Below, one piece after another: positions 37,010 through 45,246 of a stretch of DNA of 58,421 bases; within the stretch, counting starts at the first letter, position 1; the number at the start of each line of letters is the position of its first letter. The DNA lies in NCBI GenBank assembly GCA_040752915.1, contig JBFMHB010000003.1, positions 10,166-68,586 on the forward strand, in the 5' to 3' direction. Below the pieces are notes generated by a model. It had not been told where the DNA came from. It saw nothing but the letters and a program-made list of their open reading frames with translations, and did not search any database. The stretch comes from Acidobacteriota bacterium. GTDB lineage: Bacteria > Acidobacteriota > UBA4820 > DSQY01. The translations under genes and the position numbers were made by a program.

Positions 37010-37708
37010 CTAGAAGGTCTCTGCGCTGTACGATGCGATCACCGCGGTGGCGGAGTAGAGGTAGGCGTCCCCGATCAGGCGCACGCGGATGCAGAGCTGA
37101 TCGCCCTCCTCCAGGCGTCCGAGATCCGGGGTGGCCCCGCCTTCGGGCCGGTCCGATCCCCACGGGCAGGTGTAGGCGACGCGGCCGTTGACCAGCAGGC
37201 CCCACGACACCGCCAGATCCATCGGGAGGCCCGTCGGCATCGGCGCCCACACCCCACGCTCGGTTAGATCAGGAGACTCGATGCGGGCGTACTCGAGGTG
37301 TACTCGCGCCGTGTTCGCCGGCACAAACGCCGCCACGGCCACCCGGCCGAGCCCGTCTTGCGAATACGCCACCCAACGGGCGCTGCGGTTCGGCCACGCC
37401 TCGCTCCGCGAGGTCCACCGGTACGCCCACCGCCCCGTCTCTTCGTCTCGCACCAGGCGCGTCGTCCACTCCCGCTCGGGGCGCTCCAGGCAGTAGACAC
37501 GGGGGGCCGCGCCCGGCACGTCGGCGAGAGCCTGCGCATCCTCCGGCAGGATGAAGTCCACCGTCAGTTGCGTAGCAGGGCCCGGAGGGCGGAACACCGC
37601 CTGCACGGCAATCGCCACCAATGCGGTCACGAAGGCCACCAGGATGATCCCGGTAGACAGGAGCACGTTGCGTTGCGTCGCGGCCGAGAGATCTCCGTAT
37701 AGGGCCAT
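37010..37708 (-). CDS. Membrane-anchored phage protein of unknown function
   Basis: 232 residues. One membrane helix at about 14-38 (VLLSTGIILVAFVTALVAIA) follows a short N-terminus. The rest is a beta-rich domain with many Trp and Arg residues (WAYRWTSRSEAWPNRSARW) and ends YLYSATAVIASYSAETF. It lies between a secreted-protein gene pair and the lysis genes. A surface or exclusion function is possible; nothing shows it directly. Confidence 0.6.
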   Translation of the reverse strand: MALYGDLSAATQRNVLLSTGIILVAFVTALVAIAVQAVFRPPGPATQLTVDFILPEDAQALADVPGAAPRVYCLERPEREWTTRLVRDEETGRWAYRWTSRSEAWPNRSARWVAYSQDGLGRVAVAAFVPANTARVHLEYARIESPDLTERGVWAPMPTGLPMDLAVSWGLLVNGRVAYTCPWGSDRPEGGATPDLGRLEEGDQLCIRVRLIGDAYLYSATAVIASYSAETF

Positions 37709-37710
37709 GG

Positions 37711-37821
37711 CTACTCTCCCGGCGCCCGCGCGGCCAGGCCCATCAGGAGGGCAAGCATGGCCCACAACAGGACGTAAGCGAGAAGATAGGCCTTCCAGAA
37801 GGCGATCAATCGGCGGAGCAT
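37711..37821 (-). CDS. 36-residue single-helix membrane peptide
   Basis: Almost the whole peptide is one hydrophobic helix (AYLLAYVLLWAMLALLMGL) with a basic start and an acidic end. It fits within two bases of both neighbours, which supports it as a real small gene. The ribosome-binding site is weak. A role beside the membrane-anchored protein downstream is possible. Confidence 0.5.
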   Translation of the reverse strand: MLRRLIAFWKAYLLAYVLLWAMLALLMGLAARAPGE

Positions 37822-37823
37822 GG

Positions 37824-38402
37824 TCAATACCCCATCGGGCGCGGGGTGCAGACCGGCATCGTGGGGGCCCCCACATACGAGCCCTGAACTACCCCCCACG
37901 TGTAGTTATCGTCGAGATCCACACATATTACGGTCACATTGCACGGTGGCCACGCCCCGGGCTTTGTGATGGCCAAGGGCACGCCCGTCCCGTGAGGGCA
38001 CACCTCCCACGTGGCGCCCGCCACGGTGCCCGCTGCGCCGTTGGCATAGACCCTCTTTAGCGTTTCACTGGCAGTCCCGGCCGCGCAGATACATGGCGCT
38101 GGCGACGCGAAGCCGGCGGAGGGTGTGACCACCGTGACGGAAGGCGCGCCTGCATCGCTCACTATGTAGTAGCTGTTCGCGGGCGGGGCCACATCCGTGT
38201 AGGGCGAGGTCCCTAATGTAGTGAGGGTGGTCCGATCGACCAGCATGTTCGGGTGGGTGGCCCTCGTGACCGTGTATGGGCCGGCGCCCCCAGCCCATGT
38301 GAGCACGACATCCCCCCCTGATTTGCTCAGGGTCATGGTCACCTGCCCATAAACACGAGCTGTCAACAGCAATGCTAGCCACACCAGTGCGAGCCGCCGC
38401 AT
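37824..38402 (-). CDS. Secreted protein with beta-sandwich domain
   Basis: 192 residues. The first 20 form a signal peptide (MRRLALVWLALLLTARVYG). Residues about 21-90 form a fibronectin-III-like unit (DVVLTWAGGAGPYTVTRA; SPYTDVAPPANSYYIV) of the kind found in bacterial extracellular proteins. The C-terminal half has six Cys residues, suggesting disulfides and thus an extracytoplasmic place. ATG 38402 has GAGGAGG. The gene lies beside a fibre gene and could be phage cargo or a fibre partner. Confidence 0.65.
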   Translation of the reverse strand: MRRLALVWLALLLTARVYGQVTMTLSKSGGDVVLTWAGGAGPYTVTRATHPNMLVDRTTLTTLGTSPYTDVAPPANSYYIVSDAGAPSVTVVTPSAGFASPAPCICAAGTASETLKRVYANGAAGTVAGATWEVCPHGTGVPLAITKPGAWPPCNVTVICVDLDDNYTWGVVQGSYVGAPTMPVCTPRPMGY

Positions 38403-38412
38403 ACGCGCCTCC

Positions 38413-40755
38413 TCAATTCACCGAGCGGGACAGTTCCCGCCATTGCGCACCGTCGCTGATCAGCACCAGAGTGGCCCCCACGCTAGAGCTGAAGGTGCCG
38501 TTCAGGTTGACCCACCCGGCGGCCCCAGCGTCCGCCACGCTGGTTACCGCGTCCTCGAACGTCAGGACGAGGATTTTCCCCGGCGCACCACCAAGGATCC
38601 CGGCCACGGAGCGGGCGGTTGTGCTGGCAGGGATCCGCACGAATGAGCACGCGCGCGCATCCACGGTGGCGATGCCGACCGTCAGGGGTGTGGAGGTGGG
38701 CGCCCCCAGTAGCAACCCCCCGGCGGCTGTCAATGGCCCCTGAAAGACCCATGGGCCGGCCAGCACGGCGGGGATATCGTCCCCGATAGCCAGGCTGTAG
38801 GGCGCAGACGTGCCCGCCACCGTGGTGCCCGCGTAGCTGAACGTCGCGGTGGGGACCCCTTTGCCGCGCGTGATCAGGATAGTGGATCTGGACGCAACGG
38901 CGTAGACGCCGGGGCAGTGCGCATTGATGGCCGTGGCCACCCCCGCCGCCGTCCCCTCAAGGTCCATGAGCCAGGAACCGTCTCCTATATCCTGGTAGTG
39001 GCTGTAGAAATGTATCCCGGAAATCAGCTCGTACCGGACATGCCCCACTATTACCACCACAGCCTGCCCAGTAGGCACGGCGCCAATCACCGATATGGCC
39101 TTGATCCACCGCGAGGCGCTCCCGGACACCGCGGTGCCCGCCGCGCTCCATGTCGCGGCGGTGTAGCCATCAGGGACCTCCACGGTGGACACCGCGAACA
39201 CGTTAAATGTCTGACTCACCGGCCACACCTGCACCTGGTTTAGATACGCCCCAGTCGGGGCCAGTGACGGGGTCCCCCATGTACCGTCCTCGCGGAGGTA
39301 TAACGCCGTGCCATCCCCGCTCGGGGGCACTAGGCCAGGCGTCGCGCCCCCTTCGAAGGTGGGGATCGTCTGGGGGAGGCTCACCCCATTCACGGTGAGC
39401 GATGTGGTCGAGATGCTAGTGGCGGTAATCGTACTGAACGACCCCACCGAGAAATAGCTGGGCCGATGGAAGGTGAGGGTATTGCCGGCGCCGTTGCCGG
39501 AGATCATGGGGTAGACGTTCCCGAGCGCATCGGAGACGGTGATCGCGAGATTGGAGTCCCCGATGGTGCTGTACCCCGCCTCGTAGCCGAGGAAGGTATT
39601 GCCCCAGCCGAGGTTCTGGAATCCCGTCCATGCGCCCCAACCGGTGTTGTAGGCCCCGGAGACGTTGGACCAGAAGGCATTCAGGCCGCCCCAGGCGTTC
39701 CGGTTGCCGGAGACGTGGTTGGCGCCGGCGCCCGAGCCGAAGTACGAATCGCCGGCGGCGGTGGTGATGTGGCCGCCCGCCCCACCGGAGCCCACGACGG
39801 TGGTCTGGTGGGCGGTGGTCACGCCGGGCGCGATGTTCTGCCCGATCCAGATGTTCCCTTCGACCTGGGGGGCTGTTCCGTGGCCCGGCCCGATGGAGAT
39901 CAGGTCCGGCGTGGCCAGCACAAGCGGGAGCCCGTTCAGGTGGATGCCCCCGCCTGTCGTGCCCGCCACGTTGATGACCGCGCCGAGCGCCCCGTCGGCC
40001 ACGGCGTCGAGGTAGGTGGTCGTGGTGTTGTCGGCGAGTGTGCCCACGAGGTAGTAGGGGTACGGGCTTCCGGCGAGGGTGCGGTAGATCCGGCGGGCCG
40101 TCACCTCGGAGGAGCCCGTGGGGATCCCGGAGAGGCGCGCGGATTCCCCGGCGAGCGTCGCGGTCCACCCCGCGCCCCCGTACCCCATGGCCGACTCTCC
40201 CGTAGCCGTCACATACGTGACGCCCCACGAGTAGGCACCCGTGAGGGGCCCCGCGCCTTCGGCCGCGACGGTGCCCGCGGACACCACTGGAGCCACCGTG
40301 GAGCGCAGGGCGAGCGTGCGCCCCACTAGGTCGTACCACCCTATGTCCACATCGCCGGTGGCACCGGCGTAGGGCACGAGCAGCTCCGACCAGGAGGGCT
40401 CGGGTTCAGGCGCGGCGGGGACGGCCGTGTTCAGGTCCACGGCGGCCGTCCCGACGCTGTAGGTAACCCCCGCGGAGAGGGGGGTGTTCGGGACGACGAC
40501 GCGGACCTGGCAGTCCTCGGGGACGGACCAGGTCAAGACGCCCGTGGCCGCGCTGTAGGCGGGCGTTTGCGGCCCTGTCAGGTAGGCGGGGTCCGGGTTG
40601 GCCTGCCAGGTCACGGACAGGGTCGCGCCGGGGACCGACGCGGGGATCGTCCCATCGGGCCGCGCGACGGTGTAGGTCACGCTCACGTAGTCCGCGCCCA
40701 GGACGGCGACGCCGAGGGCCAGCAGGAGGGCGAAGAGGCAACGGGCGCGGCGCAT
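38413..40755 (-). CDS. Tail fibre-like protein with Sec-type signal
   Basis: 780 residues. The start MRRARCLFALLLALGVAVLGA reads as a signal peptide. Later come features of trimeric fibres: Gly/Asn repeats (NAWGGLNAFW, NTGWGAWTG, NTFLGYEAG) at about 430-490, the LYLREDGTWGTP element near 570, and a C-terminal ALVLISDGAQW-like tip (VLISDGAQWREL). ATG 40755 has GGAGGGG. It sits between the tail terminator and the lysis genes, apart from the other tail genes. A signal peptide on a virion fibre is unusual; it may instead be an N-terminal anchor. Confidence 0.72.
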   Translation of the reverse strand: MRRARCLFALLLALGVAVLGADYVSVTYTVARPDGTIPASVPGATLSVTWQANPDPAYLTGPQTPAYSAATGVLTWSVPEDCQVRVVVPNTPLSAGVTYSVGTAAVDLNTAVPAAPEPEPSWSELLVPYAGATGDVDIGWYDLVGRTLALRSTVAPVVSAGTVAAEGAGPLTGAYSWGVTYVTATGESAMGYGGAGWTATLAGESARLSGIPTGSSEVTARRIYRTLAGSPYPYYLVGTLADNTTTTYLDAVADGALGAVINVAGTTGGGIHLNGLPLVLATPDLISIGPGHGTAPQVEGNIWIGQNIAPGVTTAHQTTVVGSGGAGGHITTAAGDSYFGSGAGANHVSGNRNAWGGLNAFWSNVSGAYNTGWGAWTGFQNLGWGNTFLGYEAGYSTIGDSNLAITVSDALGNVYPMISGNGAGNTLTFHRPSYFSVGSFSTITATSISTTSLTVNGVSLPQTIPTFEGGATPGLVPPSGDGTALYLREDGTWGTPSLAPTGAYLNQVQVWPVSQTFNVFAVSTVEVPDGYTAATWSAAGTAVSGSASRWIKAISVIGAVPTGQAVVVIVGHVRYELISGIHFYSHYQDIGDGSWLMDLEGTAAGVATAINAHCPGVYAVASRSTILITRGKGVPTATFSYAGTTVAGTSAPYSLAIGDDIPAVLAGPWVFQGPLTAAGGLLLGAPTSTPLTVGIATVDARACSFVRIPASTTARSVAGILGGAPGKILVLTFEDAVTSVADAGAAGWVNLNGTFSSSVGATLVLISDGAQWRELSRSVN

Positions 40756-40757
40756 GG

Positions 40758-41153
40758 TCAGGCCCCTCCCCGGGCGAGCACGGTGACGCTCAGTTGGGCG
40801 TGGAAGTACGTTTGATCGCTGATTTGCGAGGGGGCCCCCACGCGGATCACGGAGAGCGCTGGCGCCGGGAGCCCGTCGCGGAAGGTCTTGTTCCGAAGGG
40901 CGTCGGCCGCCGCGTCGAGGGCCGCGAGGGCCTCGGACCAGGACACCGAGGACCAGGCGTTCACGCGGATCTCGACCTGGTCGATGCCCGGGTTCAGCGC
41001 ACCGGATCCGCCCCCGAGCTCGAGGGCGAGGGCGGGCACCACGCCGGACACGTCGGCGCGGCTGACGTGGATGCGCGCGCCCACGAGGGCCGCGACGCCG
41101 GCGGACGCCAGGAGCCATGTCCGGATGGAGGCGAGCACGGCGGCGTTAGCCAT
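40758..41153 (-). CDS. Tail terminator, DUF3168-like
   Basis: 131 residues, alpha/beta, with the DUF3168 pattern: VLASIRTWLLASAGVAALVG, a central strand VEIRVNAWS, and the C-terminal YFHAQLSVTVLA. It should close the head-proximal end of the tail tube. The start overlaps the previous gene by eight bases. The order connector, closure, gp10-like, DUF3168 is typical of siphoviruses. Confidence 0.8.
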   Translation of the reverse strand: MANAAVLASIRTWLLASAGVAALVGARIHVSRADVSGVVPALALELGGGSGALNPGIDQVEIRVNAWSSVSWSEALAALDAAADALRNKTFRDGLPAPALSVIRVGAPSQISDQTYFHAQLSVTVLARGGA

Positions 41154-41637
41154 GGAGCGCCTCCTTTACGGCCTGGCGCACCGCCCCCACGAGGGCCGCG
41201 CGAAAGGCCTTTCGGCCCTGCTCGGCGGCCGGTGCGATGAAGGGCTGAGGCCGGGTGCCTTTCATGTAGATTTTCCAGCGGATGGCGTTCTCGACCGCGG
41301 TGAGCGTCGCCTCCGCGTCGGCGTTCGTGGAGGCGGGGCGGACGGTGCGTTGGACCCACAGGCGGAGCGCGCCCGGCGGGGGCATGTAGCGGTCGTGGCC
41401 GACGGCGGGGCCGGTGCCCTCTTCGACGTAGCGCCCGTATGGGCTGTCGCACCGCAGGGTGGCGCGGATCACGTCTCCCTCCTGGTCGGCCTTTCCGTGA
41501 ATGCGGCCCTGGAGCTGGCCCAGACTTTTGGGGGCCTTCTCGATGGCCACGCGCTCCATGTCGAGGGCGACGCGGTCCACCGCGGCGAAGGCGCGGCGGG
41601 ACAGGGCGTCGCGGAAGCGGGCCAGCAGGTCGCTCAT
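41146..41637 (-). CDS. HK97 gp10-like tail completion protein
   Basis: 163 residues. The pattern is that of HK97 gp10-like proteins: VAIEKAPKSLGQLQGRI, YGRYVEEGTGP, then RPQPFIAPAAEQGRKAF. The protein sits at the neck between head and tail. It overlaps the upstream gene by four bases and the tail terminator by eight. Confidence 0.82.
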   Translation of the reverse strand: MSDLLARFRDALSRRAFAAVDRVALDMERVAIEKAPKSLGQLQGRIHGKADQEGDVIRATLRCDSPYGRYVEEGTGPAVGHDRYMPPPGALRLWVQRTVRPASTNADAEATLTAVENAIRWKIYMKGTRPQPFIAPAAEQGRKAFRAALVGAVRQAVKEALHG

Positions 41638-41966
41638 GCCCCGGCCTCCTCAAGGATCAGGCGGGTCACACCGTCGTCGCCCCACAGGTCCGCGCGGCGG
41701 TTGAGGGCCACGCGGCGGTAGGTCACGCCTTCGGCGACGAGCACGGCGCCGGCGGGGATCTCGGCGATCGTTTCGGTGGTCAGGAACACGGCGTCCACCG
41801 TGCCCACGAGGCCCAGCTCGGTCCAGTGCTGGCGCAGGCGGCGCACGAGCAGGCCCGTGAGGGTCCGGTCGGAATCGCTGAAGGTGGGCTCGCCCAGGTC
41901 GTTGGTCCCCGTCTGGGTCCGCGTGCGGAGGGTGGCCGTGTCGGTGAACACGTCGGCGGTCATCAT
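41634..41966 (-). CDS. Head-tail joining (closure) protein
   Basis: 110 residues, a small beta-barrel: FTDTATLRTRTQTGTND, then VFLTTETIAEIPAGAVLV and the end TRLILEEAGA. Such head-closure proteins stopper the portal after packaging. ATG 41966 overlaps the previous stop (ATGA). A second ATG follows the first at once. Confidence 0.75.
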   Translation of the reverse strand: MMTADVFTDTATLRTRTQTGTNDLGEPTFSDSDRTLTGLLVRRLRQHWTELGLVGTVDAVFLTTETIAEIPAGAVLVAEGVTYRRVALNRRADLWGDDGVTRLILEEAGA

Positions 41967-42523
41967 GCGCAGGCCCCGCGGCGGCGGTAGGGCTTCAGCA
42001 GAAGGCCCAGGTCGCGGTCCATGTCCTGCGGGTCGAGGCTGATGGAGACACCCTCGACGCTCTGGGACCGCAGGCCCTGGGCGGCCTTCTCGCGGACGCC
42101 CTTGTGGCGGTGGAGGCGGCTGGCCAGGAGGAGGCACGCCCGTTTCACCTTCTCGGGCGGTGTCGCGTAGCCCCACGTGCAGATGACGACGACGCGGGCG
42201 TCCCGGAGCCAGGTGTAGCCCCGCAGACACCCATGGGAGAGCACCTCGAGCTCGGCGAGCTCGGCGGCGGTGAGGGCCGTCCCGTCCACGGAGACGGCGG
42301 AGACGGAGCGGAGGGGGGAGACGGGGAGGAGGATCTCATCGAGTCCGTTCCCGTCGAGGGCCACCGTGTCGTCGGGGTGGTCGTCGAAGTCCCTCTGGCA
42401 CCAGCCGTCGATGAGGTCCTTCGCGTCCTCGAGCAGGCCGCTCAGCACTTCGCCGGAGGGGATGGAGGAGACCCCGTCCCGGGTTAGCCTGGCGGCCAGT
42501 TCGTCGGCGGTGGCGTAGGCCAT
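41963..42523 (-). CDS. Head-tail connector protein, gp6-like
   Basis: 186 residues, helical at the N-terminus (MAYATADELAARL), with the typical connector pattern LIDGWCQRDFDDH, LPVSPLRSVSAV and VVICTWGYATPPEKVKRAC. It binds below the portal. ATG 42523 has GGGGAGG. It is the first of four overlapping neck genes. Confidence 0.82.
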   Translation of the reverse strand: MAYATADELAARLTRDGVSSIPSGEVLSGLLEDAKDLIDGWCQRDFDDHPDDTVALDGNGLDEILLPVSPLRSVSAVSVDGTALTAAELAELEVLSHGCLRGYTWLRDARVVVICTWGYATPPEKVKRACLLLASRLHRHKGVREKAAQGLRSQSVEGVSISLDPQDMDRDLGLLLKPYRRRGACA

Positions 42524-42580
42524 GATCGGACCTCCCCAGTGGGGTGATCGGGGGCGAGTACACCCCCGATCCGACGGCGA

Positions 42581-42784
42581 TTAGGCCTGATTCGGCTCCT
42601 CGGTTGCTGGGGCCACGGGAGCCGGCTCTTCCCACCGGCCCGATGCGAGGGCGGCCTGGGCCACCTCGGGCTCCACTTCGATCACATCGCCCTGGCGAAG
42701 CATCACGCCCCCAGTGACAGGGCTGAGTTCGCCCAGCGCCTTGAGTCTGATCTTCACGAGGCTCTTGTCGGATTTCTTCGCCAT
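42581..42784 (-). CDS. Small capsid-region protein, DUF7210-like
   Basis: 67 residues: a basic start (MAKKSDKSLVKIRLKAL), then a beta region (VTGGVMLRQGDVIEV) and an acidic, Pro/Ala-rich end. The SH3-like layout is common for small proteins next to phage major capsid genes, possibly capsid decoration or assembly factors. ATG 42784 has GGAGG. A strong hairpin separates it from the capsid gene. Confidence 0.65.
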   Translation of the reverse strand: MAKKSDKSLVKIRLKALGELSPVTGGVMLRQGDVIEVEPEVAQAALASGRWEEPAPVAPATEEPNQA

Positions 42785-42809
42785 CGGGTCCTCCGGGCCG
42801 GAGAAATCG

Positions 42810-42840
42810 GGCCGGGGGGCTGGCCCAGGGCCCCCCGGCC
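42810..42840 (-). terminator. 11-base perfect hairpin after major capsid gene
   Basis: GGCCGGGGGGC (42810-42820) pairs perfectly with GCCCCCCGGCC (42830-42840) around a 9-base loop. It lies 16 bases after the capsid stop. No T-run follows. It probably acts as partial terminator or mRNA stabiliser. Confidence 0.7.
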
Positions 42841-42856
42841 CTCGCGAAGAGAGGAG

Positions 42857-43825
42857 CTACACAGTGCGGGTGCCGAGGATCACGTAGTTGAGGACCTCGG
42901 CGTGGCCGACGCGGGCCGTGACCGTCATCTCGACGACGCGCTTGCGCGGCTGGCGCTGCTTCTCGACGGTCCAGTTGCGGCGGAAGCCGATGTACGCGAA
43001 GTTCTTCTTCGCGAGCAGAGCCTTGTGGTCGGGGAGGTGGTCGCACTCGAAGACGGGCACACCGTGGTAGCGGAGCCCACCCTCCCGGTCCTCGGTGAGG
43101 GCCGCGTCGCCGAGGCTCGTGTTGCGCTGGTCGTAGAGATCCCAGAGGTCGGCGAAGTCCGTCGGGGCCAGCCAGAAGGCGAGGTCCCCCTTCTGGGCCT
43201 TGAGGTTCGCCGAGGAGGCCATGTAGAGCCCCCGCATGAACTCCTTGATGGTCTGGGCCACGGCCGGGTTGTAGTGGGTGCCCCCGGCCGTGATGAGCTT
43301 GATCGCGCCGTCGAAGGTCTGGAGGAACGTGGTGCCCGAGGCCGTGTCCCCGTTGAGGAGCAGATCCTGGAGGTCCCGCGCGACGGCCTTCATGACCAGG
43401 TCGCCCGTGACCTGGTCGAGGTATTCGTTGGCGGCGGCTTCGCCCAGCTCGGTGGGCATGCGGCCGATGGCGTCCTCGTAGTCCTGGTAGTCCAGGTCCA
43501 CGGGGTAGATCACCTCGGTGGTGGAGATGCTCGCCTCGCCCGTGGTGAAGGAGACCACCGTACCGGGCGCCGTGGCCTTCGTGGCCTTCTGGAGCTGACG
43601 GCTCGCGAGCCCGAGGGTTGGGATCTTGATGGGATCGCCGTTGCGGATGAGGAACCCGCCGGCGGCCTGGATGGATGCCAGGAGGGGCGTGCCCTCGGCG
43701 CCCGATGTGGCGAGGAACTCGGTGAATTTCTCGGCGGGCACCTGGCCGCCCGTGGCGAGGTTGATCGAGGACCGCGTGGCCCATGCGTCCAGGATCCGGT
43801 TGATGCGCTGCTGCAGTTCGTCCAT
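42857..43825 (-). CDS. Major capsid protein, HK97 fold
   Basis: 322 residues. The sequence has the pattern of HK97-fold capsids: an N-terminal helix (MDELQQRINRIL), an E-loop-like region (PIKIPTLGLASRQLQK), the spine helix (AAANEYLDQVTGDLVMKAV) and P-domain strands (YHGVPVFECDHLPDH, FAYIGFRRNWTVEK). No processed delta domain is obvious, consistent with a separate scaffold. ATG 43825 has AAGGAGG. It follows the protease/scaffold gene by 30 bases and precedes a hairpin. Confidence 0.88.
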   Translation of the reverse strand: MDELQQRINRILDAWATRSSINLATGGQVPAEKFTEFLATSGAEGTPLLASIQAAGGFLIRNGDPIKIPTLGLASRQLQKATKATAPGTVVSFTTGEASISTTEVIYPVDLDYQDYEDAIGRMPTELGEAAANEYLDQVTGDLVMKAVARDLQDLLLNGDTASGTTFLQTFDGAIKLITAGGTHYNPAVAQTIKEFMRGLYMASSANLKAQKGDLAFWLAPTDFADLWDLYDQRNTSLGDAALTEDREGGLRYHGVPVFECDHLPDHKALLAKKNFAYIGFRRNWTVEKQRQPRKRVVEMTVTARVGHAEVLNYVILGTRTV

Positions 43826-43855
43826 GGTGTCCTCCTTGCGTCCGGTCCGGACGGC

Positions 43856-44293
43856 TCAGCCCGCGAAGGCCCCGCCGTAGCGGGACTTGAAGGGTTTCTC
43901 GCCCTGCACCGTATCGGCGCTCCTGCGCTGGGAGAGGGCCTGATCGAGGGAGCTCCGGAGAGCTTTGTTCTCGTCCTCCAGCGCCTGGAGCCTCTGCTGG
44001 ATGACCTGGATCTCCGGCGGGACCGTGGCGGTGGGAGGGGCGGCCTCGATGCGGCCGAGCACCGCGTCCAGCGCTCCGAGGACCTCCGCTCCCGCCTCGC
44101 CCAGGGCCTCGATCGCGGCCCGCAGGCCGGCGGCGCCCTCGAGGGCGGCGGCCTGAACGCGCACCTTGGCCGGGGTCTCGGCGGCCTGGCCGTTCTGGTT
44201 CTGGGCCGCGGCCCTGGGCTCCCCGCCGAAGATCCGGCGGAAAAAACCGGTGACGGCCGTCTCGACCGCCTTGGTGATCTTGGTTTCGTCCAT
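43856..44293 (-). CDS. Nested scaffold protein, in frame within protease gene
   Basis: 145 residues starting at ATG 44293 (MDETKITKAVETAVTG). AGGAGG lies a few bases before this internal start, as good as the site for the capsid gene and with nearly the same bases (AGGAGGACACCATGGA). The protein is the helical, coiled part only. This mirrors lambda C/Nu3, where a scaffold is made from an internal start of the protease gene. The shorter product should be more abundant. Confidence 0.72.
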   Translation of the reverse strand: MDETKITKAVETAVTGFFRRIFGGEPRAAAQNQNGQAAETPAKVRVQAAALEGAAGLRAAIEALGEAGAEVLGALDAVLGRIEAAPPTATVPPEIQVIQQRLQALEDENKALRSSLDQALSQRRSADTVQGEKPFKSRYGGAFAG

Positions 44294-45133
44294 GGTGTCC
44301 TCCTGCGCCCGGCGGCCGGGCGTCGTCTGGTCGAACAGCGAGTCTAGGGCGGCGAGGCGCGCCCGCACCGCGGCGCGCTCGTCCTCCGGAATGCGAAGGG
44401 GGTCCCTGCCCCCATCGAGCGCCGCGCGAGCGGCTCGCACGGCGTACCGGTTCAGGGTGAGGCGCTCGGCGTCGGGGGCGGCCAGGCGCGCCACGGGGAG
44501 CGCGTACCGAGCGGGGTCTTCGCCGGCGTCGGGGGCGGCCCATGCATAGGCCTCGGCCAGCAAGGCCGCGCCGCCCTTCGCGCGGATGGCCTCGAAGTCG
44601 GAGACATTGTCGAAGAGCCAGTCGGCGGTGGCCGGAGCGAGGTCGTAGATGGCCCTGCGCTGCCACAGCAGGACGGGCGTACCGGGGTTGGAGTTACGGT
44701 CCACGAGGGAGATCTCCACCAGGTCATACGCCGTAAAGACGAACACGTCTCGCCCGCCGCGCATCTCCCAGCGGCCGTCCCGGGGCTCGAACCCGATGGA
44801 AAAGCCCTTGTACACGCCTTCTTCGAGCTTGCGGATCTCCGCATCGTCGATAACCCGCGCCCCGATCCAGAGCCCCTTGTCGTCGAGCTCGAGGACGGGC
44901 ACGGTTCCCGCGGCGATGGGCTGGTGCATGCCCCGGAGGGTACGCCAGCGGTCGTATTCCTTCACGGCCTCTCGTGTGGCCGAGAGCGCGAAGACGGTAT
45001 CGTAGGAGTCCACTTCCTCGGTGGTGGCGTACCCGTAGGCCCAGACCGCGTCCCCGTCCCTCCGGACATTGCGGAGGGCGTAGAAGCGCTTTTGCGGTTC
45101 GAGCAGGCTGGCGGTGCGCGCGTCGCGATCCAT
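43856..45133 (-). CDS. Prohead protease with C-terminal scaffold region
   Basis: 425 residues from ATG 45133. Residues about 10-170 form an HK97/XkdF-type prohead protease: the likely catalytic His is in LRGMHQPIA and the Ser in YKGFSIGFEPRD, followed by LVEISLVDRNSNPG. The C-terminal third (from about 280) is helical and coiled (IQVIQQRLQALEDENKALRS), like a scaffold. The stop is shared with an internal in-frame scaffold start. The protease should digest the scaffold after prohead assembly. A motif-bearing intergenic region lies upstream. Confidence 0.85.
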   Translation of the reverse strand: MDRDARTASLLEPQKRFYALRNVRRDGDAVWAYGYATTEEVDSYDTVFALSATREAVKEYDRWRTLRGMHQPIAAGTVPVLELDDKGLWIGARVIDDAEIRKLEEGVYKGFSIGFEPRDGRWEMRGGRDVFVFTAYDLVEISLVDRNSNPGTPVLLWQRRAIYDLAPATADWLFDNVSDFEAIRAKGGAALLAEAYAWAAPDAGEDPARYALPVARLAAPDAERLTLNRYAVRAARAALDGGRDPLRIPEDERAAVRARLAALDSLFDQTTPGRRAQEDTMDETKITKAVETAVTGFFRRIFGGEPRAAAQNQNGQAAETPAKVRVQAAALEGAAGLRAAIEALGEAGAEVLGALDAVLGRIEAAPPTATVPPEIQVIQQRLQALEDENKALRSSLDQALSQRRSADTVQGEKPFKSRYGGAFAG

Positions 45134-45246
45134 TGGGGTGGACTCCTTGTCCCCTATAGCATGGGGACCGCAAAGCACGCTGCCAAGGGGGTTTAGGACA
45201 CGTTGGACATAATCGGAGGGCCGGGGCGCCGGAGGCTCGCGAGCCC
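45134..45246 (-). promoter_or_regulatory. Intergenic region with phage motif and promoter-like site
   Basis: Leftward, an 18-base motif shared with two other places is at 45198-45215 (GATTATGTCCAACGTGTC). Closer to the protease start, an extended -10-like TGC-TATAGG lies at 45161-45153, inside a small inverted repeat CCCC/GGGG. It may be a late promoter giving extra protease, scaffold and capsid. Confidence 0.5.
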
